A stretch of DNA of 64,000 bases from NCBI RefSeq assembly GCF_900141785.1, contig NZ_FQYP01000003.1:496001-560000 (forward strand), read 5' to 3'. The stretch is from Aquimarina spongiae. GTDB lineage: Bacteria > Bacteroidota > Bacteroidia > Flavobacteriales > Flavobacteriaceae. The notes under the pieces were generated by a model. It was not told where the DNA came from and ran no database searches. It saw only the letters and a program-made list of their open reading frames with translations. Below are positions 43,563 through 54,200 of the stretch, one piece after another (within the stretch, counting starts at the first letter, position 1; each line of letters begins with the position of its first letter). The position numbers were made by a program, and so were the translations under genes.

Positions 43563-44516
43563 ATGATACGAATTACAATTATCTTATTAGTTTTGATTTG
43601 CACTATCGCTTCTTTTTCGCCTATGTTATACACAAATAACGAAGCTGAAGAGATCGCTATCCTGAACACAAATACGAATAGCGAGCTAGATCAAAAGATC
43701 AACACCTTGAATAAAAAATTAATCAATGCCGCCAAGAGTAAGGACTTCAGTAGTGTAAAACAGATATATACCGATGACGCACTCTTACTTACTGATTATC
43801 ATCCCATCATCGATGGTATTTCCAATATTGAAATTTACTATTCAAATATCTTTCAAAAACAAGATGTTACTATCTACACCAAAGAAACTACCGAAATCTT
43901 AGATCTTGGGAATCGTATTATGGAAATTGGTACTTTTCAAAAAACCTGTACGAATATGGAGCCCTTACACGGAAAATACTGGAACGTCTGGAAACCTCTT
44001 GAAGACGGGCAATTACGGCTAGAATCCGAATCTTTTGGGTACTCTCATAAAGTAGCAGATCTTGTGCCAATACTAGTGAAGGAGATTCAGGAAAAAGCAC
44101 CAGGTCCTGATATCAGAAATGGAAAAAAGATACTCCCCGAGTTACAAGCGTACGATGCCTTTGGAAAAGAGCATGTAAGAGAGCGAAATGTTGAAAAAGT
44201 AATTTGTACATATACTGAAGATTGTAAATATTATCGCTTTGCAAATACAGTAATCGAAGGCAGAGAAAATTTGGAAGAATATTATAAAGGATACTACGGA
44301 CATCCGGTTACCATAGATAGTATAAGTATATCAACCTATGACTATACCCAAGTAAACAATGGATTTATCAAATACTCTAAATTCTATGTAGAATGGACGG
44401 TTCCCGATTTCTCCGGAAAAACAGAAGGAACCAATACCATATTCTGGAGAAGAGAAGAAGATTGCACATTAAAAAAGCATCGATTGATAGGGTTTCATCT
44501 ACCAGATACAAATTAG
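43563..44516 (+). CDS. Secreted protein with two NTF2-like domains, paralogue of the upstream gene
   Basis: 317 residues, co-linear over its whole length with the preceding protein: 'IYTDDALLLTDYHPIIDGISNIEIYY', 'HGKYWNVWKPLEDGQLRLESESFGYSHK', and a C-terminal 'FYVEWTVPDFSGKTEGTN... LKKHRLIGF' all align with the paralogue. It has a plain signal peptide or anchor (about 1-22) instead of a lipobox, so the duplicates differ in localisation. It begins 14 bases after the upstream stop and ends ahead of a strong terminator. Confidence 0.75.
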   Translation: MIRITIILLVLICTIASFSPMLYTNNEAEEIAILNTNTNSELDQKINTLNKKLINAAKSKDFSSVKQIYTDDALLLTDYHPIIDGISNIEIYYSNIFQKQDVTIYTKETTEILDLGNRIMEIGTFQKTCTNMEPLHGKYWNVWKPLEDGQLRLESESFGYSHKVADLVPILVKEIQEKAPGPDIRNGKKILPELQAYDAFGKEHVRERNVEKVICTYTEDCKYYRFANTVIEGRENLEEYYKGYYGHPVTIDSISISTYDYTQVNNGFIKYSKFYVEWTVPDFSGKTEGTNTIFWRREEDCTLKKHRLIGFHLPDTN

Positions 44517-44546
44517 AAGTTAATGTGAAATAAACTTTATGCAAGT

Positions 44547-44598
44547 AACAAGCCGCACTCAAATTCTATATTTGAGGTTACGGCTTGTTTTGCTTTTC
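44547..44598. terminator. Strong terminator between convergent units
   Basis: Outer stem AACAAGCCG/CGGCTTGTT and inner stem CTCAAAT/ATTTGAG form a long two-part hairpin followed by TTTGCTTTT on the + strand. Confidence 0.85.
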
Positions 44599-44643
44599 CT
44601 GAACTCTTAAAAAAAGAACAGACTGATTTGACAACAAGAGTGC

Positions 44644-47600
44644 TTAGTCTGTTTTTACAATCTTGTACATCATCGAATTAGCTCCCAGATTATTAAAATC
44701 AATTATTCGAACCATGTAGATCCCTTTAGGTAATTGGCTAACATCGATTTTATTTTCATTTTCATCCAAAGGTTGATCAATTTTTAAAGCGCCTAATAGA
44801 TCATATATTTTAACCAATCTATTCGCATTATTTCCTGATATGAACAAAGTATTATGCACTGGGTTCGGGAATAGGATTACTACATTTTGATCTTCAACCC
44901 CCGATTTATCTTCGCCAACTACTTCGAATATCCAATGCTGATTTTGATTCGCATCACTGCTATCCCACAAATATGTCTGTTGATCATTTGCTCCACCATT
45001 ATTCCCATCTATAGAAAACCCATTAGCATTGCGCTTTTCAAGACGATAAATGTTATCTGCAATACGCACTTTACGCCACTGTTGATTGTAATTATTGGTC
45101 TCACAATCCCAGAGTTTTACATCTTGGTTTCTTGCTCCACTATCCCCTGCATCCATGCAATAATTGGTATTCACTTTTTGGTACGAATAAAACCCGTTCC
45201 CACGATCTATTTCGACCCACTGCTGATTCACATTATTAGGATTTGCTTGCCATAGGTTTACATTCTGATTGGGTGCTCCCCCAACTCCTCCATCTAGAGC
45301 ATAGTTAGTAGCATTACGTTTTCGTAAGTGAACAATCGGGTTCCCTTCTCCTCGAACTTCAATTGTTTTGGAAATAGAAGTAATAAGACCATCAACAGTC
45401 GTAACATCTGCCTCTAGTTCGTAGGTCCCCGTGGTAAGGTTATACAATACTGTATCATTTTGGCCTGGGTTTGCAGTACCCCACTCATAAGGTGCTACAT
45501 TTTCTTGTCTTACCAAAATATCATTAAGATAGAGTTTAATGTTGGAAACATTGCCATCTGTAACGGCAACGATTACTCCCAAATCTTCTCCTTCCTGTAA
45601 TCGGTTATTCGTAGGACTAGCAAATACAATATTCGGTGTGTAATCACATGGAATGTTTGAGGCATTAGGGCCGTGTATAAAGTCTATCCAGGTATGACTT
45701 GCTGAAGACGGATCCGGTGGGAAATCCAACCGAATTTTGGTAATGGTCTTACTCATCCAGGTATCGATAGTACTCATATCAAAAATGAGTTCTTCGAAAA
45801 CATTAGTCGTTTGCGGAGCAACAGTTACAGATCGTGTGGCAGCAAAATTGGGTTGATCTGTAGTTGCCCAGAATAACTGAAAGGCACCTGCAGCTTCAGA
45901 CTTCGTTCTAATTTTTAATTGAGGGACTTGATTTCCTTTAAATTTCAAACCATTCCTTACGATAAAAGGATCATTGGAATTATCTGCTCTTATCAACCAA
46001 AACTCATCACCACTTGTATTGTTTGCAGCGGTATTAAATTGCTCAAAACTCTCGTTGGTATTACTAAATTCAAAGTTTAAATCTGAAGCATTGTTTGGAT
46101 CACCACAAGTTTCTGTTTCTACAATATCAGGTCTTCCATCTCCATCACTATCCAAAGCAGTAATCCCATCTAAATTATTCGTTGTACAAGGAAGAGTAGC
46201 CGGTTGAAAACTTCCATTATTATCCCAGTTAAAGAAAATATTGGTTCTATTATCTCCTCCAAGATTTCTAAGCTTAAGGAATACATCTCCATTTCCTGCA
46301 ATAAAATAGGCGTTATTAGTAGCATTCTCAACTGCCGATATAGAATTGAGACGTGGCAGATTAAAATTATGACCTCTTACTCTAAAATTTCCCAATTTTC
46401 CCAAGCCTTTAAAAAGTACGAATGCCAAATCTCCAGCATCTCCTCTATTCCATATCAGATGGATACTTTTATTTGATGGTGCTCGGTCTAGATAATAGGT
46501 ATAGGTAAACCCTTGATTAACAATTGTTGGAAATTTATACGTCCCCGAAGATGCATTTCCAGACTCGTAGAAACAAACATCCTCTGTTCCTGATTTAGAA
46601 CGCACTACCGATATTCTAGTCCCACTAGAATTAATACCTGCAAGCCATAATCCCGCAAAGAAATAATCAGATCGAGCAGCATTTCTCCAAGAAGGATGTC
46701 GATACTCATGTCCATCTCTAAGAAATGCAATATCTCTAATCAACGTGGTATTAGCTTTACCTGTTAATCCTCCGTCATAGTCTTTGAAAAACTGACCAGT
46801 TTTTCTTGCTCTAGTGTTATCGGCATTAGGTAAAGGAAAAAATCTAAACGGGAATGGTTCTGAAAACCCTTTGGTAGTTCCACGGAATATAGGATTGAAA
46901 TTCTCTGTAGCTCCTCCACCTGTAATTTGTTTAATCATTTCTGCATTAGAACGATTCCATCCTTCAAAATGACAGTCAATATGCCTTCCTGGACCATCAT
47001 AAAATCTAAAAAATTCTCGTACTCCATCAAATACTCCGAGATCTGTATCTACATTAAAAAGACTGTTTTCTATGGTTAGATCCCCAGCAAGCATAGATAC
47101 CGTTTTATTATCACTGAAGGCGCAGTTATAGAAAACAGTGTTTTCATTGATACCGCCTACACCCAACCCGCTATATAATGCCTGGTCATTTCCATAAAAC
47201 AAACCATCTTTAATCAATTGTCTTGTGTTTACATCCCACCCAAAGTTCTTTTTTATAGAGTGATCAGGATTCAATCTATCAAAAACATCCCAACCTGTCA
47301 TACACGTATGAGCCACAAAACCATCGAATCTCCCCAATGGTTCGGTTGAAGGGTTTACACCTTGGAAATAGGACAAATTGCCAGAATCAAACATTGGTTT
47401 TTCTGGAAAGGCGAACCAAAACCCTGTCCCCTCAGTACCTGCAGCTACGTTATTTTCGAAATAATTATTTGGATTAGTAATCCAATAAGAAGCTGGGGTT
47501 CTATTTTGCGGTTCGTTAGCCTCGTTATCAGATGGAGTTAGTTCTTCACCGTTCTTTGGCCTTCTCGTAACAAAAACCACATTATTTTTTATGGTATTAA

Positions 47601-48777
47601 AACGCTCTGCACCATCTTCTAAGAAGATACCATGACCAATATGATCATACGCAAACACCCCATCTACGGTTACATAGTCAGTTCCATGAATAGTAACCGC
47701 TCTGTTAAATGATTTATGCACACTGGAGTTTCGTAGATAACTCCCTTGTGATTGATCTTCATTTAAATGCCAATGATAAGGGTAACGTCCTAATACTCCT
47801 TTTTGTCCCATTCTATACAATTCAATATTCTCTGAATGTGAAACAGAACCTTTCATCAACATGATATGCCCTCCAAAACCATCATTATCACTTGTTCTAC
47901 CTTGAATTTTTATATATTGAGAAAGCAAACCTACTTCTCCTTGAATGTTTACATCCCAGGTTTTACCATCTGTTGATCTGGTATATGATTTAGAACCTCC
48001 TATATGCTGATACTGGAGTGGTGTCGTTAGAGTGATTGTTTTTCCATTAACGGATGCAATCTCTACCTGATCCACTTGTTCCCATTGTTTACCATTTGCA
48101 GTTGCCAAGGCTGTAGAAGTCAAAGCAATCATATCCCCTGCTTCCCAATCTACGGTTTCTTTCAAGGTAATTTGGGTATCGCCTGGGTTAGCAGTGATGG
48201 CGATATTAGTCCAGCTCTTTTTATTCTTCCCATGCAACTCTAAAGCCCCTCCGTTTTGTATCATAATTGCCTTGTAAGAAGCTCCCAAGTTCGTATTTTT
48301 TGGTCCTGTAAGTGTAATTTGGCAACGTATACCTGATGCATTCTTATTCGCAATATAGGGTTGATCCTCTGTACCTATTTCCATAGTTCCTCCATTGGCC
48401 ACCACAATACTTCTGGCTTCCAAATCAATCCAGGCACCTCCTGCTTGCCAATTTACTGCACTAAGCTTTCCTTGTACTGTAATATTTCTTGCTTTACAGG
48501 TCCCCAACATGACCACATCTATTCCTGGTGGAATAAGGATGTCATCATTTGCCGTTGGCGCTATGCCATTGGGCCATGTAGAGGCCTGATTCCAAAAACC
48601 TGAATTAACAGGACTGATTGTTGCCAAACTGATAGGCGGTGAAGCACAATCATATTTCGAAGCTACTTCGATAGTAGTTTCTTTAGGATAATTGGCAAAA
48701 AGATTACAAACTCCTAGAACAAGCAGTATCAGTATGGTAACCAACACGATACGGTCGATTTTTATTGAGTTTTTCAT
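44644..48777 (-). CDS. Secreted G8 / beta-helix / Ig / ricin-lectin protein with T9SS tail
   Basis: 1377 residues. Order: signal anchor (about 9-28); G8-like domain (about 55-170, 'SGFWNQASTWPNGIAPTAND' then 'GKLSAVNW'); right-handed beta-helix (about 270-640, with 'YPYHWHLNEDQSQGSYLRNSSVHKSFNRAVTIHGT'); a calcium-type 'DSDGDGRPDIVE' repeat; a jelly-roll-like stretch (about 905-1040); one Ig-like (Big_9 type) domain (about 1045-1140); a three-fold ricin-type lectin (1148-1287, repeated QW motifs); T9SS sorting domain (1299-1377). G8 plus beta-helix is the layout of CEMIP-type proteins. It may bind or cleave an acidic polysaccharide (inference). Last gene of the leftward enzyme cluster; it lacks the shared 128-residue module. 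Confidence 0.85.
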   Translation of the reverse strand: MKNSIKIDRIVLVTILILLVLGVCNLFANYPKETTIEVASKYDCASPPISLATISPVNSGFWNQASTWPNGIAPTANDDILIPPGIDVVMLGTCKARNITVQGKLSAVNWQAGGAWIDLEARSIVVANGGTMEIGTEDQPYIANKNASGIRCQITLTGPKNTNLGASYKAIMIQNGGALELHGKNKKSWTNIAITANPGDTQITLKETVDWEAGDMIALTSTALATANGKQWEQVDQVEIASVNGKTITLTTPLQYQHIGGSKSYTRSTDGKTWDVNIQGEVGLLSQYIKIQGRTSDNDGFGGHIMLMKGSVSHSENIELYRMGQKGVLGRYPYHWHLNEDQSQGSYLRNSSVHKSFNRAVTIHGTDYVTVDGVFAYDHIGHGIFLEDGAERFNTIKNNVVFVTRRPKNGEELTPSDNEANEPQNRTPASYWITNPNNYFENNVAAGTEGTGFWFAFPEKPMFDSGNLSYFQGVNPSTEPLGRFDGFVAHTCMTGWDVFDRLNPDHSIKKNFGWDVNTRQLIKDGLFYGNDQALYSGLGVGGINENTVFYNCAFSDNKTVSMLAGDLTIENSLFNVDTDLGVFDGVREFFRFYDGPGRHIDCHFEGWNRSNAEMIKQITGGGATENFNPIFRGTTKGFSEPFPFRFFPLPNADNTRARKTGQFFKDYDGGLTGKANTTLIRDIAFLRDGHEYRHPSWRNAARSDYFFAGLWLAGINSSGTRISVVRSKSGTEDVCFYESGNASSGTYKFPTIVNQGFTYTYYLDRAPSNKSIHLIWNRGDAGDLAFVLFKGLGKLGNFRVRGHNFNLPRLNSISAVENATNNAYFIAGNGDVFLKLRNLGGDNRTNIFFNWDNNGSFQPATLPCTTNNLDGITALDSDGDGRPDIVETETCGDPNNASDLNFEFSNTNESFEQFNTAANNTSGDEFWLIRADNSNDPFIVRNGLKFKGNQVPQLKIRTKSEAAGAFQLFWATTDQPNFAATRSVTVAPQTTNVFEELIFDMSTIDTWMSKTITKIRLDFPPDPSSASHTWIDFIHGPNASNIPCDYTPNIVFASPTNNRLQEGEDLGVIVAVTDGNVSNIKLYLNDILVRQENVAPYEWGTANPGQNDTVLYNLTTGTYELEADVTTVDGLITSISKTIEVRGEGNPIVHLRKRNATNYALDGGVGGAPNQNVNLWQANPNNVNQQWVEIDRGNGFYSYQKVNTNYCMDAGDSGARNQDVKLWDCETNNYNQQWRKVRIADNIYRLEKRNANGFSIDGNNGGANDQQTYLWDSSDANQNQHWIFEVVGEDKSGVEDQNVVILFPNPVHNTLFISGNNANRLVKIYDLLGALKIDQPLDENENKIDVSQLPKGIYMVRIIDFNNLGANSMMYKIVKTD

Positions 48778-48871
48778 GATTTGATGGTTTTAAAAGCTTA
48801 AACAATTGATACTCTTGTACAATTCTTCATTGCTAAGAATTAGCTTAAGACATTATCTCTAGTAAGGTTCT

Positions 48872-51088
48872 CTATTCTTTTATAAAATGCATAGCCCTAT
48901 CCACTCCTTCCCCTTGTATGCTAAGGATATAGTTTCCTGTGGGCAATCCTTTAATTGGTAATTGATAGACATCAACTCCTTTAGTTTTTTCAGCCATCAC
49001 TCTGCGACCATTCAAACCAAACACCTCTATGTGTAATTCCTTTTGATCTAGTCCATCGATAAATAACATATCACTTTTTACTGGGTTGGGAAATATCATG
49101 ATACTCCTAAGGCTATCTGTAATACTGGTCTTACTTAATCTATTTGCACAAGAAGGTGGTTGCGTAGAATTACTAAAGTAAATCGTAAAATCACGGTCTT
49201 TGGAGACCAGTGCTATATTATTACCATCTAGTGCTACCCAATAACTGCCATCCAATCCAGAAAATCCGGTATTGCTCAAGGTTATTTCCGGATAAGCATT
49301 TTGCAATTGATAACTCATCGCGTCCGAAAAATTTACATACCATTCGGGATTACCATTATTGGTATTGAAAGCAAACTTATACAAGCCATTATGAGCAGGA
49401 TTCCAGTTGATAGAAAACTCTCTGAAGTTACTAAGATTGGCACCTCCTTGCCCTAGTACATAAGCTTGAGTAAAAGAAACATCATCTAGCATGGGAATAC
49501 CTGAAGAAATGGGCGTACCAAACTCACAGTTATTATTCTCACCTCCATTATTTTCTCGAACAGTTAATACAAAAGTATCCTCTGCGGTTATACCTTCACT
49601 ATTGGTTGCTACGGCTTTAAATACATAGGAACCTGGACTTAATCCATTTATCTCCTGTGGATTTGGAGAGGTATCATGCCCCCACTCGTACGGAACTCGA
49701 GATTCCTGCCGTATAAAAGTGTTATCGATGTACAATTTTACATCAGCAATATCACCATCGGGATCTGTAGCATTGGCTTCAACCGTGAGATCATACCCTT
49801 CATCAACAACTATATTTCCTGAAGGAGTTATAAAAGAAACCAACACAGGCTGATTGGAGGTTGTACCATTAACGGTAAGTCTAAATGTTTTACTTGTGGT
49901 GGTTCCATCATTATCTGTGGCTTCTGCCTTGATCGTATGCCCGCCTACAGAAAGCCCAAGAAGTTCATTCGCATTATTGCCCATTCCCCAGGTATAGGGT
50001 GCGTTTACTTCCTGGCGTATAAAATCACCATCAACATATAATTTTACATTGTTAATCGATCCATCGCTATCTGATGCATTCACCGTAACTTCAAAAGTTG
50101 AGTATCCTTCTTCTACAGAAGTGTTTCCGGATGGAGCGGCAAACGAAACCGAAGGGGCTTGATTTGGTACTGTATTGATCGAAGATGGACATTGCTCTTC
50201 AGAAGATTCTGATACACACCAATCGGCAAATCGAACTTGCTCATCTTTTAATCCACCAGTTTTTCCTCGATAAATGCCCCACTTAGGCCTATTATAATCG
50301 GCTCCACTTCTCCATAAATCAATATTAGAATTTGAATAAGAAAAAACGGTTTGCCCATTAGATACTTTTTTCAATACCACATTAAGAGTACCATTATCGC
50401 CATGTTTTATTTTTACATATCCCTCAATCCATTCTCCTTTGAATTTGGATAAAGGTTCTTGTTTCAGATCAACATAAACAGAATTCGGATTCTTCTTATT
50501 ATGAACTAACTCAAATTTATCTTTTTGTGCGGATAAGGTTAGTATAGGAGGCTTATCATTATTTCCTCCTTTAGCTTTTAACTGAAAGAAATGGCAAAAT
50601 CTGTTACTAGCTTCAAAATTACTGGGTAATCGAAATTTCCATCTATAGTAACTTGTTGAATTCTTAGGATGACGTAATGTATTTGAACTCGCTCCTGGAC
50701 CACCTTTAATCTCTATTCTTACCCGATCATCATTTTTACATCTATCATTATCTTGGTTGATATGACTATGGAAAATGAAGATGTTTTTCTTTAATTCAGA
50801 ATCGTATTTTTGAGTAATATGTGGACCAAAGCTGCGGTGCTTACAATCAGGATCCTCAATACCAAAACCATCATTTTTGATTACAGAATATCCGCTTCCA
50901 GATCCAGAAGTGGCCGAAGAGGTCGTTTGAGAGTAACTTTCAGGCATCCCCAAGCATATCATCAACCAAAACAAAATAAATACCGTTGAAATTGATAATC
51001 CAGAAAAAAAATGCCCGGTTGCCAAGGGGATATTTATCTGCTCACATACAGACAAACTATTATAAAATGTTCTATTATATTTTTTCAT
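48872..51088 (-). CDS. Secreted jelly-roll polysaccharide lyase-like protein with T9SS tail
   Basis: 738 residues. A long N-terminal region with its hydrophobic core at about 33-50 ends in SYSQ (signal peptide with an unusually long n-region). The catalytic part (about 60-305) has 'RVRIEIKGGPGASS', 'SYYRWKFRLPSNFEASNRFCHFFQLKA' and 'WIEGYVKIKHGDNG', matching the polysaccharide lyase jelly-roll group of PF14099 type (PL13/PL20-like; glucuronan or heparin lyases). Two Ig-like domains (312-407 and 413-510), the shared 128-residue module (521-648) and a T9SS tail (649-738) follow. Exact PL family undecided. Confidence 0.82.
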   Translation of the reverse strand: MKKYNRTFYNSLSVCEQINIPLATGHFFSGLSISTVFILFWLMICLGMPESYSQTTSSATSGSGSGYSVIKNDGFGIEDPDCKHRSFGPHITQKYDSELKKNIFIFHSHINQDNDRCKNDDRVRIEIKGGPGASSNTLRHPKNSTSYYRWKFRLPSNFEASNRFCHFFQLKAKGGNNDKPPILTLSAQKDKFELVHNKKNPNSVYVDLKQEPLSKFKGEWIEGYVKIKHGDNGTLNVVLKKVSNGQTVFSYSNSNIDLWRSGADYNRPKWGIYRGKTGGLKDEQVRFADWCVSESSEEQCPSSINTVPNQAPSVSFAAPSGNTSVEEGYSTFEVTVNASDSDGSINNVKLYVDGDFIRQEVNAPYTWGMGNNANELLGLSVGGHTIKAEATDNDGTTTSKTFRLTVNGTTSNQPVLVSFITPSGNIVVDEGYDLTVEANATDPDGDIADVKLYIDNTFIRQESRVPYEWGHDTSPNPQEINGLSPGSYVFKAVATNSEGITAEDTFVLTVRENNGGENNNCEFGTPISSGIPMLDDVSFTQAYVLGQGGANLSNFREFSINWNPAHNGLYKFAFNTNNGNPEWYVNFSDAMSYQLQNAYPEITLSNTGFSGLDGSYWVALDGNNIALVSKDRDFTIYFSNSTQPPSCANRLSKTSITDSLRSIMIFPNPVKSDMLFIDGLDQKELHIEVFGLNGRRVMAEKTKGVDVYQLPIKGLPTGNYILSIQGEGVDRAMHFIKE
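49145..49528 (-). other. Shared 128-residue module, copy 1
   Basis: Residues 521-648 of the jelly-roll lyase-like protein. It begins CEFGTP and ends PPSCA, with 'INWNP', '[15 protein letters not shown]' and '[12 protein letters not shown]' in between. Conserved cysteines at both ends suggest a disulfide. Confidence 0.85.
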
Positions 51089-51164
51089 AATTCATCGGTT
51101 TTAAACGTATAGATCAATATATAGTCATCTTTTGTTAGTTTTTATAATGTATGGTATACCTAAC

Positions 51165-51187
51165 CTCCTTATTACTAGAATAAGGAG
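51165..51187. repeat. Perfect 9-bp hairpin between two lyase genes
   Basis: CTCCTTATT - ACTAG - AATAAGGAG. It lies 43 bases past the stop of the 1627-residue gene. There is no T tract on the - strand, so it may be an RNA-processing or stability hairpin in a polycistronic message. Confidence 0.65.
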
Positions 51188-51229
51188 ATCAAGCATACAG
51201 GTACAAGAATCAAACTAACTATTGATTGA

Positions 51230-54200
51230 CTACTCTTTAATAAAATGCAAAGATGTGTTGACGTGTTTACTTTGTATGTTTAAAATATAGTTACCTGCCT
51301 CTAGAGATTCTACAGGTAATTGATAGACTTGTACTCCTTTTACTTCTTTGACCAATACTCTTCGGCCAATCAGATTAAATATCTGGAGTGTCATCTTTTC
51401 ATTTTCCAAACCACCAATGGATAACACATCACTTTTGACCGGGTTTGGATATAACATCAATTCTTGAGTGTCTTTTGCAGTTATCGAAATTTTACTCTGT
51501 TGATTCGCACAAGAAGGAGCTTGGGTAGAATTGCTAAAATAGATAGTGAAATCTCTATCCTTGGAAACTAGAGCCAGATTATTCTGATCCAATGCTACCC
51601 AATAGCTACCATCTAATCCTGAGAACCCCGTATTCTGAAGCGTTACCTCGGGATTGGCATCATTAAGCTGAAAAGAAATCGTATCACTAAAGTCAATGTA
51701 GTATCCTGGTACTCCATCATCGGTATTGATCGCAAACTGATACAATCCATTATACTGTGGGTCCCAGTTGATGGTGAATTTTCTGAAGTTAGACAATGAC
51801 GGTCCTCCATTACCCAAAACATAAACATTGTTGTATGTCACTCTATCCATAGCAGTTATCCCACTATTTATAGGAGTTCCAAATCTGCAATTGTTGCCAT
51901 TTCCACCGCTATTATCATTCTGTACCGTTAGTACAAAAGAAGCTTCAGCGGTATTCCCATCATTATCGGTGGCAACGGCTTTAAACGTATATGTCCCTAC
52001 ATCTAATCCATTTACTTCTTCTGGATTTGGTGATCCATCGTGCCCCCATTCGTAAGGAGTGATATTTTCCTGACGCACTAAATTGTTATCGATATATAGC
52101 TTTACATTAGCAATACTGCCATCTGGATCAGTAGCATTAACAATAACTTCCATATCGTACCCTTTGGTTACCGTAAGGTTGCTCGAAGGTGTAGCAAAGG
52201 ATACCTGAGGAGTTTCATTTGTATTCGCTGCTTGCACAGTAAGCACAAACGTTTTGCTTGTGGTAGCGCCATCATCATCGGTAGCTTCGGCTTTGATCGT
52301 ATGTTGACCAATTGATAATCCTAAAAGCTCATCAGCATTATTTCCTTTCCCCCACTCATATGGTGCTTGAACTTCTTCACGAATTAGGTTTCCGTCTACA
52401 TATAATTTTACAACTTCGATACTCCCATCGGTATCCGAAGCATTTACAGTAACTTCAAAATTGGTATATCCTACTTCAACTGAAGTATTCCCAGATGGAT
52501 CGGCAAAAGCAACCGTTGGAGGGGTGTTCTCTCCTGGTGTAGTTCCATTTTTGGTGATCAAAATCACCCAGTCTTTACTCCCATTATTAGGAGCGTTCCC
52601 TAAAGATCTGTTTCCTCCTCCGTTAACGCTTGTTACTGATCCATTCTTGAGCGAACCACCATTACGAGGATCGTACCATTTTACAGTAAATTGTCCGGTT
52701 TGGCCATTTAAGTTTAGGTTGGTACTCCCTCCATTTTTTAGGTACACTACATAGGCTTCGCCTTGTTTTGCGTAGCAATAATCATTATTGTTGGACGAAA
52801 GTCCATTATTATTTCGCATTTGAGTCAAGGGCAGATCTGTAATTTCGAAGAATCGAATAGCATGACGTCCATAATCCCACCATTTATCTCTACTTCTAAA
52901 ATCCTGAAGTGATAGGTCAGAATGTGCGTTTTGATATCCAAAATACCATTCGTTACCCCATCCACCTGCGAGTAGAGTTCCCCACATGGCATTTTTTCGA
53001 CCATCTGTATGTGAGTTTGCAACATTGTTATCTGGTCGGATAGCATGTTGTGCATCTCCAGGTTCATCGCAAGCTACTGCCCATTTTTTCCCTGAGTTTC
53101 TAGAATCATCTATAGCTTCTTTCACTTTACTAAAAACATTGGTAAAATCAGACTTATTGGTCTGTAAAGAGAAACCGGTTAGTCTAGACTGATTTCCTGT
53201 TAAATAACTTGGAAAATCATTTGGATGTTTATGAATCACAACATGGTGACGGTACGGATCATTTTTATAAAAGTACTCCGCCATTGCTCGTTCTTGTGCT
53301 GGCGATTGATCTACAGGCTGTGGCCCTCCACCATTCTCTTCTCCTAAGTTCCAGTTTAATGCCAAATTATGACCAAATCTTGCAATTAACTCTCGGTAAT
53401 ACAACTTACGTTGGTTTCCAGTATTCCCGTTATCCAACAGGGTTTCATTCTCGGTTTCTTGTGTTTTGAAATGGGCAAAGATTCCGTTTTTCTGCATGTG
53501 TTCGATCACGATTGCCCACTGCGCCATTTTGGAAACATCCATTCTTGAGCGTTGATCCCTCCCTGTATAAGGATATACATTATCATCATCTCCATTGATA
53601 TTCATAGTCAGAAAAGACATTGAGTTTAATCCTTCGCTAGCGATATAATTTACCGCTCCGATCAGTCCTTTTCCTTTCCCACTTTTCCAGGTAGGATCTC
53701 CACTATTCCAATCTCCAACATGAGGCGCATAATTCTTTCTGCGATTCCCGGCATTAGGGGTATTATCAAAATCAGTATATGCAAATAAGTTCTCTGGAGA
53801 ATCTGGTCCTTGTTTGATCATATACTCTCCTGTTTCGGCAAATTTTAAATAATGCTCCCCTACATATTGCAGACGCCCTTTTCCTCTAAAATCTCTACCT
53901 GTTTTGTTTGTAGCACCAATGTTGAAAGATCCGGTTTGGCCATTCATAAATCCAGCTACAGTTCCAGCAGTATTGCTTTCATTTACGGCTACATTGTTTC
54001 CTTTTCTAAAAGAAACACTATAGTTCCAGGTTCCTGTTTTGTCTGGTGCAAAATGCACTCTCCATTTGTTACCACTGGTAGCCGAGGTCTGTGCTGCATT
54101 TCCATCTGCCGCAAAATAACCAGGCACAACATAAGATGGTGAACCGCTTTGGTGTGTAAACGTAACGTTTAAACGATAGTTTAAGAATGGGTTGTTTGAA

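Noticed and set aside
44887..45255. 122-residue + strand ORF opposite the ricin domain
   Set aside because: Antisense shadow created by the three-fold ricin repeat; composition is implausible.
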